The position numbers were made by a program, and so were the translations under genes. The notes beneath the pieces were generated by a model. It saw only the letters and a list, made by a program, of their open reading frames with translations. It searched no databases and was not told the DNA's origin. Of a stretch of 64,000 nt of DNA, positions 1-11,238 are shown piece after piece (positions within the stretch are counted from its first letter, which is position 1; each line of letters starts with the position of its first letter). The DNA comes from Symbiodinium natans (taxonomy: Eukaryota > Sar > Dinophyceae > Suessiales > Symbiodiniaceae): contig CAJNDS010002274.1 of assembly GCA_905221605.1 (NCBI GenBank), positions 398,856-462,855 on the forward strand, given 5' to 3'.

Positions 1-1078
1 GTTAGATAGTTTAGATAGTTCAGGGGCTTCCTGAACTATCTAAACTACCTAAACTATCTAACCTCTGGCTGGGGACGACCCAGAGGGAATTGAAACTTTC
101 TAAACTATCTAAACTATCTAAACTATCTAACCTCTGTTTTCCCAAAATCGAGGTTAGATAGTTTAGATAGTTTAGGGGCTCGTCTAAACTATCTAAACTA
201 TCTAAACTATCTAAACTATCTAACCTCCTTTTTTCCCAAAATCGAGGTTAGATAGTTTAGATAGTTTAGATAGTTTAGATAGTTTAGAAAGTTTCAAACC
301 TCCTGGGGGCCTCCCCGGAAAGAGGTTAGATAGTTTAGATAGTTTAGATAGTTCAGGGGCTTTCTGAACTATCTAAACTATCTAAACTATCTAACCTCTG
401 GCTGGGGACGACCCAGAGGGAAGTGAAGCTTTCTAAACTATCTAAACTATCTAAACTATCTAACCTCCTTTTTTCCCAAAATCGAGGTTAGATAGTTTAG
501 ATAGTTTAGGGGCTCGTCTAAACTATCTAAACTATCTAAACTATCTAAACTATCTAACCTCCTTTTTTCCCAAAATCGAGGTTAGATAGTTTAGATAGTT
601 TAGGGGCTCGTCTAAACTATCTAAACTATCTAAACTATCTAACCTCGATTTTGGGAGAAAAGGAGGTTAGATAGTTTAGATAGTTTAGATAGTTTCAAAC
701 CTGCTGGGGGCCTCCCCGGAAAGAGGTTAGATAGTTTAGATAGTTTAGATGGTTCAGGGGCTTCCTGAACTATCTAAACTATCTAAACTATCTAACCTCT
801 GGCTGGGGACGACCCAGAGGGAATTGAAACTTTCTAAACTATCTAAACTATCTAAACTATCTAAACTATCTAACCTCCTTTTTTTCCCAAAATCGAGGTT
901 AGATAGTTTAGATAGTTTAGGGGCTCGTCTAAACTATCTAAACTATCTAAACTATCTAAACTATCTAACCTCCTTTTTTCCCAAAATCGAGGTTAGATAG
1001 TTTAGATAGTTTAGATAGTTCAGGGGCTTCCTGAACTATCTAAACTATCTAAACTATTTAACCTCCTTCTCCAAGAAA
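1..1078. repeat. Fold-back 9-bp minisatellite array
   Basis: Runs of the 9-mer TTAGATAGT alternate with runs of its complement, so most of the stretch can fold into hairpins with short GC-rich loops such as AGGGGCTCGTC. The runs are separated by recurring spacers: one containing CTCTGGCTGGGGACG at about 63, 396 and 797; one containing TTTTCCCAAAATCGAGG at five places; and one containing GGGGGCCTCCCCGG at about 303 and 703. The last spacing is almost exactly 400 bp, so there is a higher-order repeat. The 83-codon open frame here is simply the repeat translated and is not a gene. Confidence 0.95.
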
Positions 1079-1106
1079 GGAAAGTAATCACATAGTACCT
1101 AAAGGT

Positions 1107-1190
1107 CCCTCTTACATATATATATCAATATATATATATATACTTATATATATAATATGTACATATATATATATATGTATGTATATCAAA
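1107..1190. repeat. TA dinucleotide tract
   Basis: Interrupted (TA)n microsatellite with GTATGTAT variants, directly after the 9-bp array. Confidence 0.9.
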
Positions 1191-2656
1191 TGTTCAATGG
1201 ATGATGGCCACGGCCTTTATGTATATTCTCGTTGTTGGTCAGATCTGGGCAGGCGCAGGTCATTGTGCAGCAGCTCCGGATGGCGCGGAGCCGCCGCCAT
1301 GGCTGAGGACGTGGGGCACGGGCTTGGGAAGTTTTACTTCCATGGGTTTAAGGCAGAATCGCATGCAGCGCAGGCACAGGCGCTTTTCAAAGCTCAGGTG
1401 GGCTTGGCAAATAACCCCGTTGTGGAACTTTATGTAAGGGCGGCCCCGAAGTCAAGGATTCCTTGTAAACCGATAAGGAATAGAATGAAGAGAAAAAAAC
1501 GACAAAATATACATGTTGCGCAGAAGGAAGGGCACTAAGCTTGTACTACAAAGCAATGAAAAGCCAGCTGGCTCACGGAAACATTGATACCAGTACTAAG
1601 CTTGTGCTACACTAAAGATGTACTACTGTGTGGTAGCAAAGCTACTTTGCTAACCTGGATGTGTCGTTTACCTTGTAAAACGATAAGGAATGAAGTTTCA
1701 CGGTAAGGTTTGCGCTCGGGTACTTGCGTTTACGACCGGCTTTTTTTGCCAGCCCAGGTGAAGTTGATGGAGTTTACGGCGTGCGTCTCATTCGAGTATT
1801 CGTTCACATCCTCGTGTAGATGTAATCAACAACCGCCTGCCATAAAGGCCTGTATCGCATCGTCAGTCCTGTGCAGAACGCAGGCCGCCCAAAGCGTGAC
1901 ATCGCCCTTCGGCTGGCCGGGCAGCTGAAGGGTGAGACCTTGCCAGAGCCCTAGTAAAGGGGGGACGTGGAGTTTTCTGCCACACACCTACGAGTGTTGC
2001 TTCAAGTCGCGACACGAGGTTGTACCTTTGCGAGAGCACACTGGGGGGGGATCCGTTCCCAACCAATTCTGGGAATACCTTGAACTACTTGGATTCACTT
2101 GGTCCTACTGTACCTTCAATAGTTTAAATGACTCGAAGCAGTATCTTCCCGTATGAGGACGGCTAGACTCGGCTAGACCAACCAGCAATCAGTTCTTTAC
2201 CCGAGCTCGCGCGGGCCTCGTGCAAGCTCACGTCGGCCTCGCACGGAACATGCCGTAAATCACGATGTTGTCCTTGCTACTGTCGCGTGTCGGGAAATGC
2301 GTGCACGTGGTGTTTGGTTAGTTTAGTTGTTAAACTGGAAAAGTTTTGTGGGTTTGCGGGCATCACTTCTAACAACCACGCACGACCATAGAAATGATCC
2401 TTTTTGACGAGGTGGTGGTTGATCAAAATTCTGTGGTTGGGGTGTCGACGACTACAAACCCTAATAAATCCCTATAGTCGCTGATTCTTGTCCTCAGAAA
2501 AGCCATGAATAAAAGACTGCTGCCCCACCCCTTGGTCCGAAATCAAGGGTGCTTCCGAACAAGGAACCTATGTACCCTAGATACTTGCCCACAAAGGGCG
2601 CTTAGGTCACCCCCGTCCTCTACCCTTGCTGTGGGTTCCGTTTTGGGGCGGCCCAG
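1191..2656. other. No recognisable gene; upstream part of the AAA+ gene or intergenic
   Basis: Short open frames here resemble nothing I recognise. There are two small local duplications: ACTAAGCTTGTRCTACA near 1535 and 1594, and a CCTTGTAAAACGATAAGGAAT-like motif near 1462 and 1671. The last 80 bases are pyrimidine-rich and end in CCCAG, which reads as the 3' splice site of the following exon. Upstream exons of the midasin-like gene should lie here or outside the window if that gene is intact; I could not find them. Confidence 0.5.
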
Positions 2657-4818
2657 GTGAACCTGGCCCCTGCAGACGTTCTCTCAACCTTGCTGGGTGC
2701 CTGGTCAACCCCGCGGGGGGAGTCTTTCAAGGTGGAGGGCGAGCCAGAGCCTTTCTGCTTGCAGCGAATCCTGTTCGTTTGCGCCATGAATCCGCCGGAG
2801 TGGGGAGGCAACAAGAGCCCCCTGCCCACACCCTTGAGGCCCCTCGTGGCAGTTGTGAAGGTCGAGGAAATGCCGGATGAGCAGGTGAAAGAGATATTCA
2901 TGACGAACTATGCTCCCCAGATTTGCTCCCCAGAAGCCGAGAAGACATATGCGGAAAGCTTCTTCAACAAAGTGCATCTTGAAGTGAAAATGCTGATCGC
3001 AAACCTTGGGTGCAAGGGACACGCCTGGGCTGTCAATTTGCGGCACATCCAGAATCTCGCTGCCGTGCACAGAGGCATCTCGAAGGTTGCGAGTGGTGGA
3101 GCCAAGCTCCAGGGCCTTCCCCTTCGCCTCATGCGGGCTTATGCCTGCCAACTTGTCTATGCGCAGCGGCTGCCAGCAAGTTTGACTTTTCAGGACCCGA
3201 CCATAGGCACTGTCGCTGTTCGGTCCAGAGTAGAGGAGCTCATCGCCAGCGCACACGACTTCGAACCCAAAGAGTTGCAAGACCTTTGGTCCCAGCAATC
3301 CTCGAACATCTCATCCAGCATGGGATCGGTACATCTCACGCATCAAGTTGGCGCTGCAGAGGTATTCAGGTGTCAGGTTTTGCGTGGCCAGCACGCTGGC
3401 TGCATTCCCCGTGTCTTCCATCCTTCCCATGCCCCAGGGACGGCAGACGGCATTGCGTCTGCAGCATCTCTATCTTGCATCATAGGCACGCCATGCAGCC
3501 AGTGGCAGAGCCGCACCATGCCTTGTCATGCTACGAGGTCCGTCAGGTTCTGGCAAGTCTTCGCTTATCCGCTTGCTGGCCGAGCTTTTGGGCAAAGAGC
3601 TCGTGATTGTCCCCATGAGCCACCGCTCTACTGCCCAAATGCTTCTGGGAGGCTTCGCTGCTGTCATTGCTGGCGGACGCGCCGAGCAACTTGCACAGAT
3701 GCTGAACGACTTGTTGCTGAAAGCTATGGACGAGATGGGATTCGGCAACGTCGCCGAAGCAGTGCGAGACGCGCAGTCTGCTTCAGGCGGCTTCAACACG
3801 TCGTAGATTTTCACATGTGCAAGGACACGGCTTCGGCTGTGAGATTGCGTGGTATCTCATGAAGTGTCTGGTAGTGTGGGGCATGTACAAAGCAGACCTT
3901 GACTTTGTGCCTGGTGTCAGGCGATTTCTGCGACCACTTCACCCACTGGCTACGCAGCTCCTCCACCAGCCTTGCTGTTGAATCTAACGAGTTGCAGAAG
4001 GAGTATCGGCACGCACAACACCTGGGAAACAATATGACGCTGCTGTTCCAGGAGGGTCCCTTGATAAGGGCGATGATGAAGGGTGCGTGGATTGTGCTGG
4101 AGGACTTGAACTTGGCCCCTTCAGAGGTGGTCGAGAGGATCAACCCCCTGGGCGAGGAGGATGCCCACATGCCCCTAACAGAGCCTAGGTCCATCATCTT
4201 GGTGATTGTTTTTTGCCTTTGAAGGTGAACTTTGGTATGGGAGACACCGTTTTCCGTTTCACATCTTGCATGTATACATGTATACACACACATATATATA
4301 TATATGTTATATATATATATATATTGTATCATGTATTCATTTAGTTATGTATAAAAAGAATGATTCAGGAGCTCGCGCTGGATGAAAGCAGCAAGGCTTC
4401 TGCAAGGCCAGAAGAAGGCTTCTGCTGCTTTGTGACCGTTGATCCTTCCCGCTCTGGGAGCCATGAGTTTTCTGGAGCCTTTCTGAATCGATGCTTGGTA
4501 CTTGATGTACCGCCTGGGGAGCCCGAGGTGGGATGTGCCTTGCTGCCCGGATCCTCTAGCCGAGCCTTGCGCATTGGCAAAGAGGCGGCTCGAATCTGCT
4601 CGGAGCTGAAGAACATGGCAAGGGCATGCCAGGAGGACGCAGCCCTGCCACGTTACTGGAAGGACTCTCTGGTGCACGAGCGCTGGCAGAGGCTGTTGCA
4701 ATGCTTTGGCCCTGCCGCAGCGGGACTTCAGCCCCTCAGCACCATTGCAGCTATTTACGGGATCTCCGGAGAGGCCGAGGACAAACTCTTGCTACCGCTT
4801 GTCGACCCAATCCTCTAG
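2657..4818 (+). CDS. Midasin-like AAA+ ATPase, multi-exon, 5' incomplete
   Basis: Two consecutive AAA+ modules of the midasin/Rea1 kind. Known midasins are giant ring ATPases that remove assembly factors from pre-60S ribosomes. Exon A (2657-3361) begins after CCCAG with VNLAPADVL, the segment following a Walker B, then a sensor-1 region MNPPEWGG. Exon B (3486-3786) carries Walker A GPSGSGKSS. Exon C (3921-4180) carries the next Walker B, LEDLNLAPSEVVERINPL. Exon D (4369-4815) has sensor-1-like FVTVDPSRSG and the finger FSGAFLNR. Inferred introns, all keeping frame: 3362-3485 (GT-AG), 3787-3920 (GC-AG), 4181-4368 (GA-AG). After residue-coding DPIL there is an in-frame TAG at 4816; the same frame continues plausibly to TAA 4924 and TGA near 5108, so the 3' half is either spliced further or decayed. 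Family assignment is good; exact orthology to MDN1 is unproven. Confidence 0.65.
4282..4326. repeat. TA microsatellite inside an inferred intron
   Basis: CACATATATATAT and GTTATATATATAT tract lying within the inferred GA-AG intron 4181-4368 of the midasin-like gene. Confidence 0.85.
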
Positions 4819-7800
4819 ATCCTCCGGGCGCCTGCCTTCGTACCCCGGGAGTCAGACTTCCGAGACCGCGTGCAGCGCTTCCTGGGCCATGCCAAGGATC
4901 TTTTTTCACAGTTCCAGGACCCCTAAGATGAGCGACCTTTTCGCACAGGAGCATCCAAATTTGCGGATCCCGACCTCAACAAACCCTGTGCTTTTGAAAT
5001 GGGACATCACCTCTACAGAACTTTACTGCAACGTCCCAGGTGCTGCCGTTCCAAAAAAACTCCGCCAGCTCTTTGTGAAGACGTGTATTTTCTGGATGGG
5101 CCGTGGTGACGCGTCACACAATCGCAAGACGATGCTGGAACTCTGTGCTGCTCGAGAGCCTCTTTGAGTGCCCGCGTGCCTCTTCATTCTCAGGACGCGC
5201 TTGGTCCCTCTCAACAAACTGTCTTCAGCTCCCAGGCGTTGTACTTGATGCGTCCGACATGGTCCGCGCGGAGGCTACGGAGACTTTGGCTGTGCGCACT
5301 CGGCCTCAAAAAAGGGATCTCGTGAGACCGCGTTTGAGGTGGTGTAGTTGTAAGTAGTAGCGGAAGTAGTAGCAAAAGAAGTAGCAGAAGTAATCGCTTC
5401 CCCTAACACTAAACGCCCCCCGCACCCCCCTAACAACAGACGCCGAATTCTTTGCCAAGTGTTGTTTGTTGCTAGGGGGCGCTGTTCATCTCTTCGGGCC
5501 GGAATTAAGGTCCCAACATGCAAGTACCACCAGCTACCGCCACAATTCATTTCGATGCATTCCAAGGTTCCGGGTCAGCGGGGGAGCGGGGCGGAGGGGC
5601 TGGGGGCAGCGAGGTGAGCGAGGGAAGCGGGGTGGGCAGGGGGAGCGGCGGGGGTCTGGAGCCCTTCAAATGCACATTTTCATTCAAACGAAAGCCCTAG
5701 GTCCTGAGCCATGTACCGGGCCCCTCTATAGCTTGGGGGGCTCGCCCCCGCCAGGGGTGGGCAGATACTGCAGTGCTGGTGCGAAATCGACTGTTCAGGG
5801 ATTTCATGTGACTGTGCCGGTGACCGGGGATCTTATAACCTCAAGCAGAAATTCTATCAGCAGGTGACAATAGGACGTATTCACAGAAGGAGTCTTTGAG
5901 ATGATTCGGATTGGGCTTGCTAATGCGCGTTGTCATCAGGCTCGAGGCCAGAGATCTCCATTTCTGCAGCAAGGGACCAACACCTGGCATTTGTGCAGAC
6001 AAAACAGCGCAAGAGAGCCCGTCTGGAGGGAACTTGGCAGTCAGACAGCACATGCAAAAATCACCCGCAGGTAAGCGTGGTTTTTATCCCCTTGTAAAAC
6101 CCTGCAGAAGCAGGAATTGTTTCGCAATGGCGGACAGCTGCCAGTTCGGCCCGTGCTCCGAGGCCAGCGACCACAAAGCCTCATAAGTCTTAATTTGCCA
6201 CACCGCCACGCCTGGATGCCACTCTCAGATTTTGCGCTTCCTTTGGAGACCCTACTACAGCAATCTCCAGTTTTCTCCTCTAAGGGACAACAGGCTGGAA
6301 ATTACCACTCTGTAGGCTGTAGGACACTGTAGGCGAATCCCGCAAAGTTATTCAAACGATACGGGGTTGGTTGACGAATGACGGATTAATGGACCCAGTG
6401 TCCCAGTGTAAGCCCGACAGCGAATGCTCAACTTCCCCTCCGCCACGGGTGCGCGCAACGTGTGTCGCACTCGTAGATTCTTTCCTAGACACTTGCTGGG
6501 TTGAACCCAGACCGAACCTACACCACATCATCATGCATCCACAGACTGTTGTTGATGCCGTGCGTAGGTTTCGCACTTTGCAACTTGCATGATGCGGAGT
6601 GTGCCATGAGACGTTGCAAGCTTCAGTCGTGAAAGCTTGTCATGGCAGGTCGAAGACTGAAGCATTCATTCCTAGCGCTAGACAGATCTCCAACCTTCAG
6701 CCTACACTAAGACGCTTGCACCATCACAGAGATGTTTGTGGAGTCAGGGATCTGGCTGACAGAGTATCAGTCTCAGCCCTGCGGTTGGATTTTTGGGAGT
6801 CTGGAAAGCTCTTGTACGTGCAGGCATTCCAGAAAATGAAACACGAGTTGCTGGAGGAGTTTGGTGCTTGTGAGAGACTCGGACAGTCAGCAACACATTC
6901 ATGCACGCGCAGGAGTGGCACGCCTTTCGAACAGAACTACTGCGTGACATCAAGCTCCACATGCAGGTGCGATTGTCCTTTCTGCGCCAGAACTATCGGC
7001 TCTCAAACGTCAGACTTTACATGCTGCCTCCTCCCCGTTCCTTACAGTAGTTGGCATGCTGCATCGTGTTGCTGCCGGAACTGTAGTTCTTGTCAAGCAT
7101 GTCCTGGTGATGCTCCAGATCTCCCTAGTAAATGCAAGTGTGCTGCTCAGCTGGGCAATGCTCGCAGGGTCTTCCTACTTCAGATGCGACTTCTCCAGAG
7201 CTGGCAAAGGAAGGGCTTTTCCCACTAGGTTTTTCTTGCAGAAAACCGTTCCAACCTTCGAGGTCCAGCAGGACAAAGGGCAAGTTGCCGAAGAGGCCAC
7301 CCTCTGCAGCTACATGTCTCTGCAAGCTGTGAACGGCAGGGTTTTGCGCGAGTGGCTCCTGCCAGCGAGTGGGTTTCAGCCAAAAGCCTCAGGACGAAGG
7401 CCAGCAAAGTGGCGATGTGGCCGTCACCCCACAAGCTGCTAGCGTGAGGGACTCAAAGGGGGGCTTTTGTCAACAGGTGAACCTTGGTGCTTCGCTGAGG
7501 TTGCTGCGGCTCCGCGGGTGCTTGAGCTGGACCAGGGCGCGGAGGCGAGAGAAAGTGCACTTTTGTAGACGCTTGAAGCGCGAATGTGTGCCAGTAAGCA
7601 AGAATTACTGTAGTAGGCCCTCGTAGTCAAACGGACTTAATTAGCAAGTCGTTGCAGGATTGCGCATGATTGCGCGGCCCAAGCTTGCGTGCTTTTGTTC
7701 CTGATTTCCTCACGGCTCGGGGCCGGAGAGACTCAAACGCTCCGAAGATCTGCCGGCTGATTTGATTTGCAGGTCACTCCGCCACGGAAACGCCGCAGGG

Positions 7801-7888
7801 TGCAGCAGGAGTGGTGCCAGAGACATCCCGGCAACACAACAATACGCTCAATCACCTTTCTGTCTACACGTAATTCAAAAGAAAACCC
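4819..7888. other. Unassigned stretch with possible unrecognised exons
   Basis: To about 5108 the frame of the AAA+ gene remains readable between stops. From 5341 to 5395 there is a GTA/GAA triplet-rich patch, and 5575-5660 is strongly G-rich. Between about 6780 and 7050 (+) two adjacent frames give protein-like text (LDFWESGKLLYVQAFQKMKH, then WHAFRTELLRDIKLHMQVR), consistent with real but unrecognised exons. I recognise no family and cannot define boundaries. Confidence 0.3.
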
Positions 7889-9298
7889 TTGCTCAAAAGA
7901 GTGAACTCACATGAAGTCTTCCAGGATGAGACGCCGAATCCGAAGGCTTCTGGAGTGCAAGAGGAGGGCGATCGCTGGCTCCTCCCCAATTTCCAGATCT
8001 GCGAGCAGCTTGGCAGGGGGTCATATGGCACCGTTTGCAAGGCCGTGGACACCCGCAAAAGGCGGCCGGTGCCAGTGGCTGTCAAGAAGATGGCCAACGT
8101 GTTCGCTTGGCACCCCGCCGATGCCAAGCGAGCCTTGCGCGAGGTTGCGATCTTGAGCAAACTGAAGCACGAGAACATCGTCAAGCTCTGCGACGTAGTT
8201 GTACCCTGCCGCACAAGTGCCTGTGAGGACATCTATATAGTCATGGAGGCTTGCGACTCTGATCTGGACAAGCTCTTCTGCTCGGGCATAAACTTGATGC
8301 CACGCCAAATGAAAAAGCTTACGTATACTTTGCTTTGTGGGGTGAACTACCTTCACTCGGCATCAATCTGGCACCGTGATCTGAAGCCGGCCAACTGCCT
8401 GTTCAACCACCAGGCAAGGTCCCGCAACAAGTGGTCTATCAAGATCTGCGACTTCGGCCTCAGTCGTCCAAATCCCAGGCGGCTGACGAGGGACCTCACT
8501 GACCATGTGGTCACTAGGTTCTGGCGGGCCCCCGAGCTGATCTTGTTGCAGAAGAACTACACAGAGGCCATTGACATGTGGTCGGTCGGTTGCATCTTTG
8601 CGGAGATCCTGGGCATGCGGAAGGGCATGCAAATCCACGAGCGGGGACCGTTGTTCCGCGGAGCCGTGTGCTTGCCATTGTCTCCGGACCAACGCGAATG
8701 TTGGCCAGGGTCCGACGAGCCCGAGCAGCATGACCAGCTCAACATGATATTCGATATCCTAGGAACACCGGAACCAGAAGAGGTTGAGCAACTGGATGGG
8801 GACGCCAGGTCGTACGTTGAACGCTTCACAGAGCGCGAAGGAAAGGGCCTGGAATTCCCCGGAGTCGAGACAACAGCCATGAACCTGCTGAGGAGGCTGC
8901 TGCGGTTCAGTCCGCAAGAGCGCATCAGCGCGGCTTATGCACTTCAATGCGGCTGGTTCGACCGAGTCCGCAGCCAAGCCATGGAAAGGCCTGCGCCAAA
9001 CTTCATCAGTTTGGATTTCGAGAACGAGCCAGAGATGAACGAATCTCGACTTCGAGAGGAGTTTCTTGAACTGCGCGCGAGAAAACGGCCTTTAGGCCCT
9101 GGGGTTGAGTCTTTATGTTCTCGTTCAGCCGTAGTGCGCCAGTGCGCGTGTGTTCTTTTCATTGTCTTCCTTCATGTTCTGGCTTGGCGAGGTGGATGTG
9201 ACGTGCTCACGAATTTCAACCTTTTGGAGTTGACTTCGAGTGCGGGGTTTAGCACAGATGGCTCAAGAATTCATTCATTCAATCACTCTACAACGTAA
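7889..9298 (+). CDS. MAPK2-type protein kinase with TDH activation loop
   Basis: Ser/Thr kinase of the MAP-kinase group. Numbering from the TTG codon opening the frame at 7889: glycine loop GRGSYGTV 43-50, catalytic Lys66 (VAVKK), alpha-C Glu85, HRDLKPAN 162-169 with catalytic Asp164, DFG 188-190, activation loop TDH 204-206, then VTRFWRAPE, and a kinase insert about 245-283 before DQLNMIFDILGTP. The insert and the T-x-H in place of TEY are features of the apicomplexan MAPK2 group (Plasmodium MAP-2 has TSH). There is no ATG before residue 68; CTTCCAG|GATGAG at 7925 looks like a 3' splice site, so one or more 5' exons are missing from this call. The kinase proper ends about residue 398. The last 65 residues, including a hydrophobic stretch, probably read into an intron or UTR. 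No intron interrupts the catalytic domain. Confidence 0.88.
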   Translation: MLKRVNSHEVFQDETPNPKASGVQEEGDRWLLPNFQICEQLGRGSYGTVCKAVDTRKRRPVPVAVKKMANVFAWHPADAKRALREVAILSKLKHENIVKLCDVVVPCRTSACEDIYIVMEACDSDLDKLFCSGINLMPRQMKKLTYTLLCGVNYLHSASIWHRDLKPANCLFNHQARSRNKWSIKICDFGLSRPNPRRLTRDLTDHVVTRFWRAPELILLQKNYTEAIDMWSVGCIFAEILGMRKGMQIHERGPLFRGAVCLPLSPDQRECWPGSDEPEQHDQLNMIFDILGTPEPEEVEQLDGDARSYVERFTEREGKGLEFPGVETTAMNLLRRLLRFSPQERISAAYALQCGWFDRVRSQAMERPAPNFISLDFENEPEMNESRLREEFLELRARKRPLGPGVESLCSRSAVVRQCACVLFIVFLHVLAWRGGCDVLTNFNLLELTSSAGFSTDGSRIHSFNHSTT

Positions 9299-9364
9299 GA
9301 TGAAGGACTGCAGAGCAGTATGAACCAGAAGATGCATCAAGCAGTTGACCGCAGTTCTGCTTTG

Positions 9365-9950
9365 GCTGCAACATGTGTATACAAGCTCAAGATCCGTTTT
9401 TCCGTGACGTTGCATGCTACAAGCTCTACATAGCTCACGTATAGAAGCCACTCGAGCAGGTTGCGAGTCTGCTTTGAGCCACTCGCATAAGCCAAGTCGA
9501 TGTGATGTGCATGGGCGCTTCCTCGCGAGAAGTGCGCACACAGGCACGCACACTCTTCCACACATTCTTCCCGGTTCCCTCATCCCCCATTCCCCCTTCG
9601 TGCGACTGCTTCGAGGCTTATCTTGGATTATCACGGATTCTTCCCTCCTTCGATGGAGCTGATGCCACTTTGCGGCATCCTTTGGTTCAGCAGCAGTATT
9701 CTGGTTTGCTCATTCGGGGAGTTCGGGCTTGGGTACATGGAAAGAACGCAAACTACCAATAGGGTACATCAGAGACTGCTGCAGGATGCATTGTGCGTGG
9801 GCCTTGCCGTGGGCCGCCTTCCGCGATGGCTGAACAGCGCATCTGCAGCGCGGGCTGCGACACTCCTGTTGTGGGCTTGAGGCCGGGCTCTTCTTGAGCG
9901 CTTAGATGAGAGAACCGTGTGTTGGGGCTGTGAGGCCGGGAACTTTGTTT
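9365..9950. repeat. Duplicated non-coding block, copy 1
   Basis: About 586 bp starting GCTGCAACATGTGTA and ending GGCCGGGAACTTTGTT, lying just 3' of the kinase. It is highly similar, with small indels, to 12315-12826. Landmarks shared by both copies are GAAGCCACTCGAGC, CAAACTACCAATAGGGTAC and GCGATGGCTGAACAGCGCAT. Open frames in it are short and not conserved in phase between copies, so I read it as non-coding repeat DNA. Confidence 0.88.
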
Positions 9951-10708
9951 TGAGGAAACTTGTGTAGTCAAACCCTAACTGCTAGGACCTAGCAAATCGC
10001 AAATCGGTCCCAGTGATTATACAGGTAGGTAAGAAGCCCCACATCACCCTAATCTACCACCCATAAGAAGAGAGAGGAAACTCTCCTTCCTGCACTTGTC
10101 CTCCCTGACGTCGCTGCGCGATCTGGTCGGGGGTCTCGAGCCGCACACGGAGAAGTCCTATGCGCGCCCTTTGGTCCCGTTTTCGTGGGTTCTCGTGGTT
10201 GGGCTCACATGGGAATGTCTCAAACCATTTTCATGAAACCTTGAAGTATTTCTCAACAGGACGGTAGATTCACAAAGTCGAAGACCGCCATCCTCATTAC
10301 GAGGATCCTCCTGAGTATCCTTGAACCGTGATTTTGAAGACACCTCCATCGCAAGACCTTCATCTAGGGTTTTGAATCATGGGGGGAACTTATCCTATCC
10401 TTAGTGGACTTGAACTATGCGCCCTTTTGTAGGGAACATGACTGTTGTTAAGGGCGGCCAATCGTTCAAAGCTTAGATTTAGACTTCGCGCCTGATACCC
10501 GAGGCTCCTGCTTGGTGGAGACCTGCCAGCTTCTCTGCGAGGCCACAAGTCATCCAAATCGTCCTTCACCCTTGACAGCCCAAGACAGCCTCAGGACCCA
10601 CAACGGAAGACCAAACCGTGCCGTCAGCCTTGCAGAACAGGGGCCTACAAAAACACGCATCTCTGTGACTGAACGCATCTGAGCTGCCTTCCGAACTCCG
10701 AAGAACAG
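9951..10708. other. Gap between duplicated block and candidate gene
   Basis: No gene recognised. Around 10079-10190 (+) one frame gives protein-like text (SSLTSLRDLVGGLEPHTEKS) which might be an upstream exon of the candidate at 10709, but no splice join was demonstrable. Confidence 0.3.
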
Positions 10709-11238
10709 GGAGACAGTGACGACCAAATAGCGTTCGAGTGGCAAGCCGATGACACGAGGTTCTTGGCTGGCGAAGCTCAGGCAGGCATACTGGAGTTCAA
10801 GTGGACACCTTCCTGCTGGCAGATCAGGGCCAACCGTCATGCCCGCCCAGATGAGCCACACAGGGGACACAAAGTGATCACCAAGGTGTGGGTGTGTGTA
10901 GGGGGGGGGGGGGTCCGGTTGCCAAAAAAGTGAAAACGGAGTATTCCACTGAGCTGACTCAACATGCCCTACAGGTGCGACACACGACTGCAGGCAACGT
11001 GAACGTGCAGCTGCTACAGGAACCCACCTGGGACTTCATGCGCAAACCCCAAGGCAGAAGACACCGGTACTTCGTGGTCGGGCCCGCCAATGGCGCACTG
11101 GATTTGGAAGTGACCGTCCAGACAGACTCCCTGCAGATGGCCCTGCAAGAGCAAGAAAGGCAGTCACACCAAAGGTGCATTGTAGAGACCATTGATGGAG
11201 TGGTGAGACCGAGTCCATTTCGTATGGGCCCCGGCTTG
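10709..11238 (+). CDS. Unrecognised protein, two inferred exons
   Basis: Exon 1 (10709-10885) follows AACAG and reads GDSDDQIAFEWQADDTRF and onward to HKVITK, 59 codons. A GT-AG intron of 89 bp (10886-10974) contains a 14-G run and stops. Exon 2 (10975-11238) starts VRHTTAGNVNVQLLQEP and ends before GTGAGC, a good donor, 88 codons. All three boundaries are in phase 0 and the two pieces have ordinary, non-repetitive globular composition. I do not recognise a domain. 5' and 3' exons are not identified, so this is a fragment of a gene model. It lies between the two copies of the duplicated block. Confidence 0.42.

Noticed and set aside
9103-9298. Transmembrane tail on the MAPK2-like kinase
   Set aside because: The family ends shortly after the EFLELRA segment; the hydrophobic part lies beyond this and probably reads through into non-coding DNA.
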